Assembly (NCBI RefSeq): GCF_002999335.1
Contig: NW_020312148.1
Span: forward strand, 62,001-126,000
DNA: 64,000 nt
From: Cyclospora cayetanensis
Taxonomy: Eukaryota > Apicomplexa > Conoidasida > Eucoccidiorida > Eimeriidae
Direction of reading: 5' to 3'
Shown: piece by piece, positions 42,340-53,584 of the stretch
Numbering within the stretch: position 1 is the stretch's first letter
How the letters are laid out: each line of letters opens with the position of its first letter
Translations under genes and position numbers: made by a program
Notes under the pieces: generated by a model
The model's database searches: none
What the model was told of the DNA's origin: nothing
What the model saw: the letters and a program-made list of their open reading frames with translations, nothing else

Positions 42340-43503
42340 ATGAGTTTCTCCTTCTCAATCAAGAAGGCGTCCAATGCGCCTTCCACCAGTGACTCGGCTG
42401 CGTCGAGGAGGGCCCCAAACACAGCGGCACAAGGCACTGCAACGGGGGCAGCAACGGGCACGTTGGCGGCGTTTCGCGAGGCTTTGGAGGCTGAGGGGTC
42501 CGCGGAGTCGGAGCAGCAGACGGCTGTCGTTCGTCCTTCGCTTTCCTTTTTTTCGCGCAAACCGAACAAGAAGGAGCAGGAACGGACTGAGGAGCTCCTC
42601 AAACAAGACCCCAAAGCCCTCGCATACGATGACATCTATGAGCAGGTCGGCAGCAGCTCAGCGAAGGAGAGGCAGAATAAGGCCCAAACTAGGCGCACGT
42701 ACCTTGGGTATACAGAGGATATCAAGGATAAAATCGCCAAAGACGGTGCCACAGCAGACGCCCTCGCCGCGGATGCAGGCGCCACAGAAGGTTGTTCTCT
42801 TTCCCCGTTAGGGGGCGTCAAGGGGGAAGCGGGCTCTGAGGAGGGAAGAAGAGGCCCTGCGGCGCGTTTCATAGGTAAGCTGCTCGTGCAAGCGCAACGG
42901 CGGCAGTTGGAACGCGAAATAATTCAAGAGAGGCAAGTACAGAAAGAGAGGGAAAGGGAGGGGGGAGCAGCGGAAGAAGTCTTCGTCACTGCTGCATATA
43001 GAGCGCGAATAGAAGAAAGGCTCAAGGTGCAGCAAGAGCTCGAGAGACAGGAAGCCAGGGACGCTGCTAGAGGCAAGCAGAAGGACCTTTCCGCCTTCCA
43101 TGCCTACTTGCTTAAATCAGGAGCGGCGACTCGCAGTGAGGGAGACACATGTCTGGCAGCAGACCATGCCCCCGCTGCAGCAGAACCGACATCACCTGCG
43201 GTGAAGAGGTCTGAAACGGCGGCCTCTTCAGTAAAAACGCAATCCTCAGCACCCCAGCAACATGAACGTCAGGCAAGGCGGGAACTGGATGAAGAAATCA
43301 AAGGAGAACAGCTGTTAGACACGAGCCCTGGACCCAGCAGTATCAGCAGCAAAATGCCTTTGACAAGTGACATGGTTTTGCCTTTCAAAAGAGCCGCTGA
43401 GCCAAAGGTACAACCCGTGCCAGAGAAGCTCTCTAACAAGGCGCTTGCGTCAGCTAGGGCTAGGTATTTAAATCGCAAAAAGCTTAAGACTGAGGAAGAA
43501 TAA
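42340..43503 (+). CDS. NSRP1/CCDC55-like splicing regulator
   Basis: This is a nuclear speckle protein family that modulates splice-site choice. The 387-residue frame starts MSFSFSIKKASNAP at 42340. That start is preferred over the upstream in-frame codons because NSRP1 homologues begin with a short basic leader of this kind. Signature segments: PKALAYDDIYEQVGSS (family YDSIYDE motif), RFIGKLLVQAQRRQLEREI, EREGGAAEEVFVTAAYRARIEERL (family EAFVTSAYKKKLQE) and KQKDLSAFHAYLLKSG (family KQKDLSGFYRHLL). The C-terminus is basic and ends YLNRKKLKTEEE. The middle forms a charged coiled coil. It has no introns within the coding frame and is head to head with XRN. Assignment is strong. Confidence 0.92.
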   Translation: MSFSFSIKKASNAPSTSDSAASRRAPNTAAQGTATGAATGTLAAFREALEAEGSAESEQQTAVVRPSLSFFSRKPNKKEQERTEELLKQDPKALAYDDIYEQVGSSSAKERQNKAQTRRTYLGYTEDIKDKIAKDGATADALAADAGATEGCSLSPLGGVKGEAGSEEGRRGPAARFIGKLLVQAQRRQLEREIIQERQVQKEREREGGAAEEVFVTAAYRARIEERLKVQQELERQEARDAARGKQKDLSAFHAYLLKSGAATRSEGDTCLAADHAPAAAEPTSPAVKRSETAASSVKTQSSAPQQHERQARRELDEEIKGEQLLDTSPGPSSISSKMPLTSDMVLPFKRAAEPKVQPVPEKLSNKALASARARYLNRKKLKTEEE

Positions 43504-44870
43504 ATAAAAATAGAGCTCTCGCTTTTAATTGGCCCCTTTCGGCCCAGTAGTTGTGGAACAAATGTGGGAGCAGCAATAGCTCTGGTAACCCCAGACATCA
43601 GAAGTCAGAACAGCCCATCATAATCCCACAAAGTTCAAAGAACTTCTCTATTTTTTCCGGAGAACGCCTTTAAAAGTGTACCGGCAAGCCCCAGAGAGAG
43701 TTCCTGATAACTTAATCGCTTCATCCGTATTTCACGCCCACGCACTAATAATCAATTGGCCACTACCCCTAATGCTCATTTTGTAGAACCCGCGTGTCGT
43801 GGCGCGCTCTTGTACAGAAATCCTAAGAAGAGTGCCATCAGAGGGGCTGCCGAAGAAATTCAGTTACAAGGGTAGGTTCATTACCACAGTGTACAGACAG
43901 GCGGCCCGTCTTTTAAAGGAATCACGGGACCTGTGGCTCTTTCGTCGGGCGCCGAGGGCAGATTGCTCCTGATCACCATAATTTTTAAAACCATTATAGC
44001 TAAATTACTTTATCAAAACATATAATCAGGATATATTTTCTCATGGTTTAAAAGACAAGCCAAAAGGGGGAGAGAGGCGCGTCGTTCTCCGTCGACGCGG
44101 GGGAATCAAGCAATGACGGGAATGTCCGTGGTGCACTAGCCACTCGTCTTCGTCATCTTATTTTATTTGAGTGGAGAAAATGAGAATCGTCGAATTAAAA
44201 GGGCAATTAATGTCTTTAAAGCATAGTGGTCTCGAAAGCACACCGAAATTAATTGCCGCTGGAGGCCACCATCCATCACCAATGACCAGTGGACTACTAC
44301 TGCTCCGGCAGACAGACGCTCGCGGCTGGCTGTTGATGCCACAGCTGGTGTGACGGCCGTCACGGAAGGAGCTTGAACGAACACGAGCAGATACCATAGC
44401 TCTTCACTAAATTAGAGGGTTTCATTATCGTATAAAAGTGCACGCTTAGCTTGTTGCTTCGAGCAGCAGTTCGTTTGAGACAGCCCGTTCTTCTCTGATC
44501 GGTAATGCCCCACTCCTCGAGTCTCTGGCCACTTTTACGGTCAGCCGCTTCGTACATCGTGCGGTTTTCCGCTTCAATTTAACAGTTTTATCTCTTTGTT
44601 TGTCTTTTGCTCAGCCAAAGTGTTGACGACGAGTTTGCCCCACATTTTCGTGGAGTCGCTTTTGTGCGGTCGTACGCGCTAGGCCGGACTGGTCTGTATG
44701 TACACTCCCGTTTTATGAGTATCCGCTTTGTCCCTTCGTCTGCCGGATTCCATTTGCTCTGCTATGCTTATTTTCGTGCTTTTCACGCACGCTTTTCTGT
44801 TTTTTTGCTGATTCGCGGTTGTGCCACTTCGTCTTCCCGTTGGCTGCTCCACCTTCCCCTCACTGCAGCC
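43504..44870. other. AT-richer intergenic region
   Basis: This 1.4-kb stretch between NSRP1-like and the transporter is noticeably more AT-rich than the rest, especially 43975-44060 and 44160-44230. It lacks CAG tracts. It would hold the transporter promoter and 5' UTR. The transporter frame is open upstream of 44871, so part of 44716-44870 could be coding if the ATG at 44716 is used. Confidence 0.55.
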
Positions 44871-46838
44871 ATGATCGCAGAGTGTAAGCCGGCGAATGCC
44901 GTCCGGTCTTTGCCCTCACCTCCGACGATTTTTGGCTCTCCTTCAGTCGAGATGACTGATAGGGCCTTGTCTACTGCAACCCCCCCCCCGGGGTCATCCC
45001 CGACGGTGCTGCGCATTCGCGGACCAGGTGATCTGAAGCACCTTACGGACTACGTCGCTGCCGAGTACATGGAAGCCTACCTCCTCCTGGAGAAGCAGTG
45101 GGAGAGGGAGCCGTGCCTGAACACGAGAGACTGTGAGCATGTGAAAAAGGTTCGGTCTCAACGGAGGCCGCTAGGCGCTCACCGGTATCTTCTTCTCTCA
45201 TTGTTTCTGGTGGTTGTTTTTCTACGAGGCTGCACGTATTGGGGCTGGAACGGCGTTCAGGACATGCTGTACAAGTCTGGGGCTTTTCTATGGCTGTGCG
45301 AACCTACAAGCCTCGACATTGTTTACCAGGAAGTCGGCGATCAGCTCTACATGGATTGCCCGCCTAGGAAAAACGCCATCAACGATCTGTACACTGCAGC
45401 CTTCGCCGCGAACTTCATTTTCTCCGCTGCAGGCGGAATCATTTTGGATAAAATCGGACCTAAGATGACGGTGTTAGGAGCGATTCTGGTGGATGCTGTA
45501 GGGTGGGCCTTGCTTGCCGTTGCGTCTGCCTCAGTCATGTCGTACGTCCCTGCCCTCATCCTCATCGGCATGGCGGCGGATCCTGGCTATTTCTCTCTTC
45601 TGTGCGTGGCGAACTTATTCCCCAAACAAGAATCTACGGTGATGGGAGTCATGGGCTCGGTCCGCTCTCTCTCTTTTGCTCTCCCAGTGATCATGGCGGA
45701 AGTTTTCAAGGCAAGCAGCTTTTCGGGCGCGTCGCTCTGGAAGGTGTTGCTCTTTTACATTCTTGTGGGGTTAGGTATCTGCCTGTTCATATGTGTGCTC
45801 TTCGTCCCCTCAAAGGCCTTCATGGGAGCCGAAGACTTCCGCAGGGAGGAAAGGAAGGAGCAAGTGACCTCTCTCAGGAAACGAATCCTTACGTCGGTCC
45901 CCGCAAGCTTCTTCAAGCCGTGGATGGACGATACGACGCTCAACAATGCCCCCAGCACTAGCGCTACCAACGCCAACAGCAACAACAACAGCAGCAGCAC
46001 CGACCGGCAATACAAACTGCTGCTAACGAAGGAAGAGTTCGAAATCGTGGGGGCGACATTTGTCGCAGTCGAGAAGGAAGAAGCGAAGCTGCAGCCGGAA
46101 GGGACTCTGCGCACATGTCTTCTGGACGCGCGATTTCTTCTTTTGATGCCCGTTTTCGTGGTCAATCTATTGCGTGTCGAATTTTATACGAAATCAAACA
46201 AGGAGCAATTGGCGCTGCCAGATGGACGCAATCTGTATGCATTTTTCTCCATCATGAACATTCTCTCTTTCATCCCAGGGCCTCTCATGGGATACCTTAG
46301 TGACCGATTCGGTGTCTGTGCAGTCTTGGCATGCCTGAATGTAGCGGGAATGTGCATGTACGCTCTCCTTATGCCACTCTCTCTGGCTAGTCGTGCCCTA
46401 TCCGTGGTCTTCTTCTGGCTGTACGCGTCTTTCGTCCTGAGTAGCATCTACTGCTATATCAAGACGCATTTCCCAAACAGGGTGTTCGGATCTCTGGCCG
46501 GCATTTGCTCCCTCGTCGGCGGCTGTTTTGCGCTTACCAGCATCGGTTGGTACCGACTGTCTACGGAGGTGCTGCTCAGCCTCAAACCTAAAAATTTCTG
46601 GCCCGTCGATGGCGTCATGATAGCGGGGGGAGGCCTCGTGTGCTGCTTCGTGTCTGCCCTCCTCTTCCTGGACAGAAAGCACAAGGCACGGAAGGCACAA
46701 GAAATCTTACAGAAGGCGCAAGTGACGTGCAGTTCGAACGCCCTCGCCCTTACCTCTCAAACCAAAGAGGAAGAAGACGCAGAAGGAGATGGACCATGGG
46801 GGACCGTTGAGCAACTCACCGAAGACGACAATGTCTAA
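44871..46838 (+). CDS. ApiAT-family MFS amino-acid transporter
   Basis: This is a plasma-membrane major-facilitator protein of the apicomplexan amino-acid transporter family. Starting at the ATG at 44871 (MIAECKPANAV) it has 655 residues. A cytosolic N-terminal stretch is followed by membrane segments beginning HRYLLLSLFLVVVFLRGC, then GGIILDKIGPKMTVLG (the MFS loop 2-3 motif), FYILVGLGICLFICVLFVP, a central cytosolic loop with an N/S run, VRLGY-type second half (PLMGYLSDRFGVCAVLAC) and a final pair near VMIAGGGLVCCFVSALLF. About 12 segments are expected. No intron is required, unlike several neighbours. An alternative start at 44716 adds a hydrophobic leader. The transported amino acid cannot be told from sequence. 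Confidence 0.88.
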   Translation: MIAECKPANAVRSLPSPPTIFGSPSVEMTDRALSTATPPPGSSPTVLRIRGPGDLKHLTDYVAAEYMEAYLLLEKQWEREPCLNTRDCEHVKKVRSQRRPLGAHRYLLLSLFLVVVFLRGCTYWGWNGVQDMLYKSGAFLWLCEPTSLDIVYQEVGDQLYMDCPPRKNAINDLYTAAFAANFIFSAAGGIILDKIGPKMTVLGAILVDAVGWALLAVASASVMSYVPALILIGMAADPGYFSLLCVANLFPKQESTVMGVMGSVRSLSFALPVIMAEVFKASSFSGASLWKVLLFYILVGLGICLFICVLFVPSKAFMGAEDFRREERKEQVTSLRKRILTSVPASFFKPWMDDTTLNNAPSTSATNANSNNNSSSTDRQYKLLLTKEEFEIVGATFVAVEKEEAKLQPEGTLRTCLLDARFLLLMPVFVVNLLRVEFYTKSNKEQLALPDGRNLYAFFSIMNILSFIPGPLMGYLSDRFGVCAVLACLNVAGMCMYALLMPLSLASRALSVVFFWLYASFVLSSIYCYIKTHFPNRVFGSLAGICSLVGGCFALTSIGWYRLSTEVLLSLKPKNFWPVDGVMIAGGGLVCCFVSALLFLDRKHKARKAQEILQKAQVTCSSNALALTSQTKEEEDAEGDGPWGTVEQLTEDDNV

Positions 46839-47490
46839 ACACTCCAACCGGGATAATAGGGACAACAAAAGCAACCCCACCACTCTCACCACTGTTTACA
46901 CACCAACAGCAATCGTTCATCAAGAGCAAGGAGAGCGCAGCAGGCGCGCTTAGAAATGACATTGCAGCAACACACTGAATTTTGTAAATGCTCGCGTACT
47001 TTAGTGTAGATTGTATGCATTTATCTAAATTTATCGCTCTAGATTCATGCTTCCTTCGGCCACTTCCTGCTAAATTTTTTCGAAAAGCCCTCTGTGTATG
47101 TGTATGCATGTAAGTCGGTACATATGGGTGCGCGCAAATCCGGCTCCTTGTGAATTTCTTGCGCGTCCCCTCCGTATTTACACTTTTGGAGTGCCGTCTA
47201 TAGGGCCTCTGTATGTATTTACATGGATAGAAGTTTACGCAAGTGCACGATTGAATACCTGCGGATGCCAGTGCACATCCCTTAATCTATATACATCATG
47301 TAGCGCATGCATGCATATGCATACACGTGCGCGCAAATGCGCAGGTAAATCGGCTTCATATGCGCGTTCCGCATATATCCGGGAGTGCAGTTGTATGAAT
47401 ATCTATAGCTTATTGGTGCTTTTATGCATGCATGAAATGCACACTCCGTATGTACACCCGCGCGTACAGACTGTGTGCTTCGGTGCACAC

Positions 47491-47570
47491 GTAGACTCGC
47501 ACGCGTGCACATGTAGACTCGCACGCGTGCACATGTAGACTCGCACGCGTGCACACGTCGACTCGCACGC
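47491..47570. repeat. 22-bp tandem repeat, about 3.6 copies
   Basis: The unit gtagactcgcacgcgtgcacat repeats head to tail with one or two changes in the last copies (gtcgactcgcacgc). Each unit contains the self-complementary core gcacgcgtgc. Confidence 0.93.
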
Positions 47571-48078
47571 AATTCGTGGGGGCGCGTGCGTATATTTTGC
47601 TTTTAATGACGCGCGAATAAACTAGCGACAGCATCCGTTTCACAGGAGTCAGCTCTCAAAAGCCACGCATAACTATACACTTACGGAGGTCCGGGGCGGC
47701 TGGGGTGTCGCTTTTATCTCACGAATAGGGTTCAGCGCCACTCTCAGGCTGCATAGCCTCTACCTGGTCGCTCATGGGAGGGCATTATGCGCCACCTATA
47801 CCGTACACCTGTCGCCATTGCGAGACTTCTCTATTTCACCTCCTCGAGCGCGCTCGTTGGTGTAGCCCATTAGGCCACGCAGCTCACGAGTAGCAAACGT
47901 CCACCGTTCGCTAGGCTTTTCGTTTGCTCCCTAGTTGCATCCCTTATAGCCACCCCCTACCTGTACACTTGAGAGCCTTTCGCTCTTCTGAAACTGTAAA
48001 TAGCCAGGGTCTGTGGTGAGGCTTGCCTTTCCAGGGAACGCCATCCTCTCGCAATTCGAACGCTACCTTCCCCTCCTG

Positions 48079-48093
48079 CCCCCCCCCCCCCCC
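48079..48093. repeat. C15 homopolymer
   Basis: This is an uninterrupted run of about 15 C. Its length may be misjudged by sequencing. Confidence 0.8.
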
Positions 48094-48768
48094 GCCTTCC
48101 AAGAATATCACTTCTAGACACCCACACTCGATAGCTCTCTCGACCTAACTACGTCTTCCCTCAAAGTCCTCTGTGCCCCCGAAGATCGGCCCCCTGCCAA
48201 TGGATGCCGCCTCTCCAGAACGAAACGCCGTAGCGGGAGGAAGCCGTGGCAGCGCATGCAACAAGCCCGCTGCCCTTCACAAGAGGTACAGACACGCCAA
48301 GCGACCCTTCTTTGGTGCGCAGATCGCCAAAGCAGTGCCCTTGCTGCTGCTGCCTGTGTGCAGAGCGTGAGCCTGCTGCCTCTGGGCGCAGCCGTGCCGC
48401 TTCTAGAACCCTGGTTCTGCAATCTGAGAAGAAGGCCTTAATCCTCGAGGCAGGAAGGGCTTGCAGCGGAGCTGCGTGAGTCACTTGCCCATTCTGCCTA
48501 GTGGAATTGCGGATGCAGAGGCAAGCAGAGGGCGAGAAAGGGGGGCTCAACGCGCACACTGGGTGCCCGTTAAGCGTAACACGCGTGGTGCAATACATAT
48601 GTTGAGATGCACAGACTTATGCGTTGCAAATTAAAGCCGATGGCGCAGAGAAGCACGCGCGAACAAGAACCCAGACGACTGCTGTACGGTGGGCGCAGCG
48701 GCAGCGAGGAAGGAGGAGGGGAGAAGAGAAGGAGCGGGCGAGAAGTCCACAAGCGCAGCGACCGTCGA

Positions 48769-51700
48769 TTACGCTTCTGCTTCTTTCTTTTCGGTTTCCT
48801 TCTTCAGCTTGGCTGCCTCACGCAGTTCTTTCTTCCTTTGCCGCTCTTCTGCAGCCTTCCGCCTTGCTTCCTGATCCTTTTCCTTTTGCCTTCGCGACTC
48901 TTCCTCCTTCTCGCGCGACACTGTAAAGCCCTCAAGCAACCCCACAGTGAGATTAAACACTGGCATGGCACCCTGCGGCCTTTCATATGCCCTGGCATCC
49001 AACCCCCAAGAGCTCTCGCCAGCAGCTTTGGAGGTGTCGTTGCCAGGCTCCGAGTAAATGTACTCGCAAGGGGCGTCGGCAGTGAAGAAGCCCAGGCGCT
49101 CGAACTGCACAGGAAACTGCGGCGGGAAAGCCTTCAAGCAAACCACGTCAGGCTCCACAAAGCCCTTGTACACCTGCAGCAGCACACAGCGGAGGCAACT
49201 CCTCGAAGGCGCCCTCTCAGAGATAGCAGACTCGAACCACGCACACAGCCAGCCAAGGTTCAAACCCCTGGATCTCCTTACCACAAGCGAATTGGGATTG
49301 ATATTATCGCGCCAGCTGCTCTCCGGCCTCTGCGGTTCCTCTTCCTCCGGGAAAGGCTTTGTAAAGAGGCGATCATAGAACCTCAATTCCGCCCTATCCG
49401 AACACACAGCAGCCAGCAAATTTAAGGCCTTAGAAAAACCTCTTGAAAAACCCTCTAGGAAGTGCCAGCCAAACACCACCCAAAACACGCCACAACGCAC
49501 ATGAAATGCCGAACTAGCGCCACGTCTCTCTTTCTCTCTCTCTGTCTCTCGCTCGCTCTTTTTTTTCCGCTCCCAAGACCCTCTTCAAAGGAACGTTGGT
49601 CCCCAGCTTCGCCGCACACCCACCCTCAACCCCAAGCCTGGTACACCAGAACCATTATACAACAACTCGGCAGTCCTTAATGCTTACGGCACGGCGTATT
49701 TGACGGGGAGCCAGTGGATAGTCCCCTTGACCTTCCGTCCATCCGGAGCTGCCGAGCAGTTGAGTGTTTCCGGATCGTACGAGCACAGCAGGGCCGTAAT
49801 ATCCCCATTCGCATCCTTCTCAACCTGCAAACAAACCACGTAACACATTTCTCCAGACGTGCAAGCGGCGTAGGGAGCACAAGGACCGCAAGGCAACAGA
49901 ATACACTTCCCTTCTCCCCCCCTACTCGGCTTCCCTGCACAGCGCACAGACAAAGCGACTCAACCGATCCACCTATCAAACAACGCTCCTCTTTACCTCG
50001 TTGCACTTAATCCAATAGGCGGATCTGAGGCGCACTTCCTTGCCCAGAGACAGTCTGTGGAAGTCCTTGGGAGGATTCTCCATGAAATCCTCCGCCTCGA
50101 TGTACAACTCGTTCGTGAAGGGCAGCTGTACAGACACCCCAAAAATCGCGTCCGAAAACCCTACTGGCGTGCGCAACGCAGTAACACGATCTACCACGCA
50201 CACCTAAAATACACGGAGATGCCTCGAACAGCCCCAGAGGGAGAACAGAGCAGAACCGAAAACGCACAAGGTGTGTCAACACAACAGCGAAAACAAAGCG
50301 GGCAAAATATATGCTGGCCACCCACATCACTCTGACAACTACGCCGAGAATACACCGGCATCGAATAACAAAGATCCAAAACAAATATTAACGGCACACA
50401 CAACACAAACGCAGCAAGCCACGGCTCGCCAAAATCAAAGACTGCCCCCGCGATGCTCCTTGACCTCCTGTGCATCCAGCTTCTGTCCGCAATTCACAAA
50501 CCCTGCTCCACTGTCTACTCATCGAGTCTTTCTCCACCCCATCGACCCCACGCAACAACACCCAGTACATGAACATGCCGACACGCACCTGTCTGTTTCC
50601 TGCTGCAGCATTCTTCGGGTCCACTGGGATTGCCAGTGTTTCTTCCTTCTGCAGATTGGTGATCTTCACCAACAGAGGCTGCTTCACTGCAAAACGCCGG
50701 GGAGCTCTCTCGTCCAAGTACTCCCTGCGCGCAAAAAATCGTAGCGCACTCGTGTCGGTACACCGCAGCTCCAAACAAATTGTAAGGACATGCTTTCACT
50801 TCAGACACCTTTCCTAGACTTGCAACAGCAGCAGCTGCTGCTGCTGCCCTGCATGTTTGCTTGTCTGCCTATTCGTCCGCGCTCCCCGTTCCCCCAATCA
50901 CCCCATCCCACCCCAGCAACCAACCACCCCCTCCCACCATCCCGTCCTGCAAGCTCTGACTCTTACTCACTCTCTTACTCTCACTTTTTACCCTCATTTT
51001 TTACCCTTACTCTCCTACTCGCACTCTCTTACTCTAACCGTCACTCACTCTGTCACTTACTCTCACTCTCTACAGGCTATCTACGCCTTATTTATGCGCC
51101 TTACCGGATGCATCTGTCAAAAAGCTCAACTTGAATTGTGGAGGGCCTCCTGGCCACCCCAACACGCTCGCAGAATTCGCGAATAGCGCCTGGAGGAACC
51201 CCCCGTCGACGGAGGGCAGAAAGCGTGCAGAGACGAGGGTCATCCCACCCTGCAACAACCTTCTCATTCACCAAAGCCAGCAGCTTCCTGATAAACAACA
51301 CATGCATGCGCCACAGCCCCCCAGCATACAGTGCCTTCGGCGCAAAGGGACCCTTTTTTGCACCATCCCCACCGGAAAAAAACACACAACCAGCCACCAG
51401 ACACACAAACACACACAAACACACAGGCACTAACAAACAAACACACAGACACAAGCAAACAAACAAACATACAGACACAAGCAAACAAACAAACACACAG
51501 ACACTAACAAACAAAGACAGAAACAAACAAGCAAGCAAACACACAGACACTAACAAACAAACACACAGACACTAACAGACAAACAAACAAACACTAACAG
51601 ACAAACAAACAAACACTAACAGACAAACAAACAGACACTAACAGACAAACAAACAGACACTAACAAACAAACAAACAAACAGACACTAACAAACAAACAA

Positions 51701-53584
51701 ACAAACACAGAGACACTAACAAACACACAGACAAACAAGCACACAGACACTGACAAACACACAGACAAGCGGAAGACTGCCACCACGACGTCCTCGATCT
51801 TTCATCACTCACACACAACCCCTTCCCCCTCCAAGCTACTACCCTCCAGCGCATCGCAGCCGTAAGCCCTCCCTAGCTGCTGCCTGCAGAAGGTGCCTGA
51901 CCGCTTGCTCATCACGGTGTATGTGAGATTGAGTCTCGCAAATTCAATTTGTCGAGTCCTCGTTATGTCCAGCGCCTCTTGGAACCAATCGTAGAGCGCC
52001 CGATTCAAGTCGAACTCCAGTGTGCAGATTGAGTGTGTTATAGACTCAATGGAATCACTCTGACCATGAGCGTAGTCGTACATTGGGTATATAACCCACT
52101 TGTTGCCTGCAAAGCAAAGCACACGCAAAAGGCGCGCTTTCGCGAATCCACCTGCGTGGATGCATGCATGCATGCTTGCATATATACATAGATACATATA
52201 CATATATATATATATATATAGATACCCTTGTGGTTCATAGAAAAAGCTCATACCACTGGATAGCCCCCGCAGTACAACCTTTTTCCCTCCCCCCACCCTC
52301 CCCCTCGCTTTCCCTGCCTCCCTGACCAGTTCGTGGATGCTCCTTCTTAAGGATGCGGTACATAATAGGGTCCCTGAGAATGACGTTCTTGTGCTTCATA
52401 TCGATTTTTGCCCTTAGAACGCACTGCCCCTCTTCGTAGTCTCCGTCACGCATCCTGCACAAACACAGCACAACCCCCCCAAAGCAGCCCTCTGCGAAGA
52501 AGCCAATGCGTGTCCAGCCGGATCCTCGCCTCCGTCCCGTGACTGTGCGCGTCGAAAAAGCATGTGCATCAAAGCCTCAGAACACCCTCCTACGTGCAGG
52601 GTGTCTGTGTGTGTGTCTGTGTGTGTGTGCGTGGCTGCTCGTGAGGCGCTTGGGGGGAGTTTTGTCTCTGTTGCATGACCGTTTCAAGGCAATATGGGGT
52701 GCCGGGAGCTCTTGAGGAGCAGCAGGGCCAGCAAGAATGCAGCCTGAACACGCACTTTCGAAAATGCATGAGGTTTTCTTCCACGCTGAATTTGTTTCTG
52801 TAAGGGCTTTCTTCGCCAGGTTCGGTGATGCTGCCCCTCTTCCTCCGGATCTCTTCCAGCGAGTCGAAATCTACGAAAGCCAGGCCTTTTTTGATGAGCT
52901 TTTCAGCCCATTCGTACAGTTGGGGGAAGTAATCCGAAGCGTAGTACAGGTGGGAACCCCATGAGCCACCCATCCAGTGAACGTCTCGAAGGATCGATTC
53001 AATGTACCTGCCAGGCACCGCGCACGGCACAATCCAAACAAGGCATAAGCGCCGACGCTACGAGGCTGTGCAGTCCAGTCGCGCGAGGAAGCAGCCGCAG
53101 CTTCTCCTCAGACACCCCGACGACGACGTACATACACTGGGGCTCCGAAGCCGCCTTACCTCGTCTCCTCTTTCGTAGGGTTGGTGTCGTCAAACCGCAT
53201 GTGGCACCTGCCACCAAAGGTCTTAGCAAGGCCAAAATTTATGCAGATGGACTTGGCGTGCCCAAGATGCAGAAAGCCGTTAGGCTCGGGGGGAAAGCGA
53301 GTTACGATGCTCTTGTGCTTCCCCGTCGCCAGATCCTGTTGCATGATCTGAGACAAGAAATTTGTTGGCGCTTCCACGCCTCCAGCCGGCGCAATGCCGT
53401 CGACTGAGGCCGAGGCTGCAACAGCAGCGGTCTTATCTGCTGCGAGCATCCTCGTAACACGCAAAGTGTCGAAGCCCACACAGAAAATACCCCGAAACGC
53501 GCAGCCTGGGGACTGCCGCGGGCGGAGCAGTACACGCGACAAGAAGGGAGATCTTGGGAAAAGCAGCCGGTAGCAAAAGCTCAT
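48769..53584 (-). CDS. Glutaminyl-tRNA synthetase
   Basis: This class I synthetase charges tRNA-Gln. Exons: 53584-53160 ([18 protein letters not shown] with the HIGH-like [13 protein letters not shown]), 53007-52756 ([20 protein letters not shown]), 52454-52327 ([20 protein letters not shown]), 52106-51902 ([18 protein letters not shown], ending VMSKR, the KMSKS-like loop), 51287-51105 ([20 protein letters not shown]), 50724-50589 ([15 protein letters not shown]), 50125-49997 ([19 protein letters not shown]), 49824-49688 ([18 protein letters not shown]), ~49420-49282 ([17 protein letters not shown]) and 49173-48769. It ends in a K/E-rich helical tail. The ATG at 53449 ([10 protein letters not shown]) is the likely cytosolic start. 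An in-frame ATG at 53584 adds 45 residues rich in R, L, F and S that resemble a transit peptide. One intron (51.1-51.9 kb) is largely ACAA repeats. Confidence 0.94.
51385..51775. repeat. ACAAACAA/ACACAGACAC microsatellite in a GlnRS intron
   Basis: Irregular acaa, aaac and acacagacac words fill the intron between the VMSKR exon and the next GlnRS exon. On the minus strand the frames are C/V/L-rich and not coding. Confidence 0.92.
52183..52222. repeat. TA-rich microsatellite in a GlnRS intron
   Basis: An (AT)n core with catata words lies in the intron between exons 52454-52327 and 52106-51902. Confidence 0.8.

Larger units (their letters stand above)
46839..48768. other. Tail-to-tail intergenic region (transporter / GlnRS)
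   Basis: About 1.9 kb without a supported gene. It includes TATGCATG/ACATGT-rich sequence (47090-47450), a 22-bp tandem repeat, and a C homopolymer. Both flanking genes end here. Confidence 0.6.
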
